Below the pieces are notes generated by a model. The model was not told where the DNA came from. It searched no databases and was given only the letters and a program-made list of their open reading frames with translations. Shown here one piece after another: positions 63,023 to 64,000 of a stretch of DNA of 64,000 nucleotides; position 1 is the stretch's first letter, and each line of letters starts with the position of its first letter. The stretch comes from an uncultured Fibrobacter sp. (lineage in GTDB: Bacteria; Fibrobacterota; Fibrobacteria; Fibrobacterales; Fibrobacteraceae). Position numbers and translations under genes: made by a program. The stretch is from contig NZ_ONDD01000001.1 in assembly GCF_900316465.1 (NCBI RefSeq), positions 62,001 to 126,000 of the forward strand, read 5' to 3'.

Positions 63023-63853
63023 TCAAACTTTCCACTTCACTTTGGCAGCACGTTTATTATTCTTGATTTTCGCACTATGCTTTGAATACAAAACTATAGC
63101 CCACATCGGAAGCAAAAGATAAACCCATTTTTTTACAAGACCAAACGAGAATACCGTCTTTCTACAGAATTTTTTCCAAAAATACGATTCCATCACTTCT
63201 TCGAGAACCGGATTTTTTGCACCCGCATTGCGCCAACTTCCATTCTGCTCATGGACACAAACATTACATCCATCGTATGTGTTAATCATAAAGTACGAGT
63301 CTGGATAAATCACCAAATCATCAAACACACTCGGCTTTCCGTCAAAACGCACGAGCTCACCCTTATAACCATATTTCTGGATAAAGATATGAGTCATAAT
63401 GCAGGAATTCGGAGTCATATCATTTTCACCATCAACAACAAAATGGCGATTCTCGTAATAATCCAAGCAAGACTTCAAAAACGGATGATGTGCTTCTGCA
63501 CCAATAATGTGAGTTGAAATTTGGTCAGTGAATTCCGTTCCTAAGAAGAGTCTGTTGTCAAGAAACGGATCAAGCGTCGAATAAAAAACGACATCGGTAT
63601 CTAAATAAATGCCGCCATATTTTTCAAGGACCCACAGCCTAAAGAAATCCGAAACAAAAGCCCATTTCTTTTGTTCATACGCTTCCTTGGCATACACGAA
63701 CTCTTCTATTGGCAAATTCGATTCGTTCCATTCGACAATTTCATAATCAAGCAAAACTTTTTTCCAGCTTTGCAAGCAACGTTCTATATTTTCGGGTTTA
63801 GCCGCATTTTTCGTGCTAGAGATCCAAATATAATGAATTTTCTTGGGAATCAT
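63023..63853 (-). CDS. GT32-type glycosyltransferase (DXD sugar-binding region)
   Basis: The 276-residue protein begins MIPKKIHYIWISSTKNAAKPENIERCLQSWK, the start typical of capsular-polysaccharide GT32 proteins (Gly_transf_sug family). AFVSDFFRLWVLEKYGGIYLDTDVVF near 65-91 carries the DxD metal site, and a hydrophobic segment lies near the C-terminus. It would transfer a hexose to the glycan (inference). Its ATG directly follows the stop of the partial upstream gene (TAAATG). Confidence 0.92.
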   Translation of the reverse strand: MIPKKIHYIWISSTKNAAKPENIERCLQSWKKVLLDYEIVEWNESNLPIEEFVYAKEAYEQKKWAFVSDFFRLWVLEKYGGIYLDTDVVFYSTLDPFLDNRLFLGTEFTDQISTHIIGAEAHHPFLKSCLDYYENRHFVVDGENDMTPNSCIMTHIFIQKYGYKGELVRFDGKPSVFDDLVIYPDSYFMINTYDGCNVCVHEQNGSWRNAGAKNPVLEEVMESYFWKKFCRKTVFSFGLVKKWVYLLLPMWAIVLYSKHSAKIKNNKRAAKVKWKV

Positions 63854-64000
63854 TTACACACTCCGCATCACCCCGAAATACTGACGGGTATTCTTAAAAA
63901 TATATGGAGACAACCAATGCAAGAGAATCATCACCTTAAGGGCAAAAGAAACTGACTTGGACAAATTCTTTTTCGTGTAACGAACTTTGGATATTTCCGA
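63854..64000 (-). CDS. C-terminal fragment of a gene that continues beyond the window
   Basis: The last 48 codons on the minus strand are open, end at TAA (63856-63854) and encode a basic/hydrophobic tail: KKNLSKSVSFALKVMILLHW and IFKNTRQYFGVMRSV. The stop is immediately followed by the ATG of the GT32 gene, so it belongs to the same operon. The length and basic-amphipathic end fit a glycosyltransferase C-terminus, but the fragment is too short to classify. Confidence 0.6.
   Translation of the reverse strand, partial: SEISKVRYTKKNLSKSVSFALKVMILLHWLSPYIFKNTRQYFGVMRSV

Noticed and set aside
1..64000. Prophage, transposon or integrative element
   Set aside because: No integrase, transposase, terminase or paired direct repeats were seen; gene content and codon style look uniform.

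Overview
The window looks like chromosome of a Fibrobacter species (phylum Fibrobacterota, cellulolytic gut or rumen bacterium). Seen in the sequence: many secreted proteins with poly-serine linkers, lipoproteins, a family 8 glycoside hydrolase with C-terminal modules, C-termini that resemble type IX (Por) sorting tails, CotH-kinase lipoproteins, and a lipoprotein whose architecture matches a paralogous family I remember from Fibrobacter succinogenes (TIGR02171). The genus call is an inference from these traits; no rRNA, tRNA, IS element, phage gene or CRISPR array was seen.

Layout. 1-12 kb (minus strand): two giant surface proteins with GLUG-type repeats; the second also has six InlB-type repeats and a serine-rich linker. 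They share a C-terminal module of nearly 500 residues. 12-14 kb (plus): tandem outer-membrane-barrel-like paralogues, each closed by a hairpin terminator. 14-17.4 kb (minus): rluE, a serine-linker lipoprotein and an oligopeptide-type binding lipoprotein. 17.5-18.5 kb (plus): UDP-glucuronate-type epimerase. 18.6-28.1 kb (minus): a minor pseudopilin operon in GspH-I-J-K (FimU-PilV-PilW-PilX) order, whose last gene encodes a 2326-residue protein. 28.3-32.5 kb (minus): a lipoprotein and a type-2 isoleucyl-tRNA synthetase. 32.8-34.2 kb (plus): a sugar transporter behind nested palindromes. 34.3-36.4 kb (minus): GH8 endoglucanase. 36.7-43.0 kb (minus): a tightly overlapping operon of barrel protein, Gfo/Idh oxidoreductase, barrel-SppA fusion, CNNM/CBS protein and acyltransferase. 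43.1-48.4 kb: an FGE/propeller/SGNH lipoprotein and two convergent CotH lipoproteins.

48.6-64 kb is a surface-glycan locus. It encodes two IspD/TarI-like cytidylyltransferases, a glycerol-3-phosphate-cytidylyltransferase-like domain fused to a Gfo/Idh oxidoreductase, three aminotransferases, RpiB, a LicD protein, two TagB/TagF-type (CDP-glycerol) polymerases, a Wzx-like flippase, an acyltransferase, and GT2 and GT32 transferases. Together these suggest a teichoic-acid-like, phosphodiester-linked (perhaps amino-polyol) polymer in a Gram-negative-type cell. This is the best candidate here for an undescribed pathway. The giant tip-pilin-like protein and the barrel-SppA fusion are the next most interesting items.

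Many coding starts were moved inward from the longest open frame because that frame began at TTG or GTG or ran into a neighbouring gene. No gap without a gene exceeds about 300 bases.
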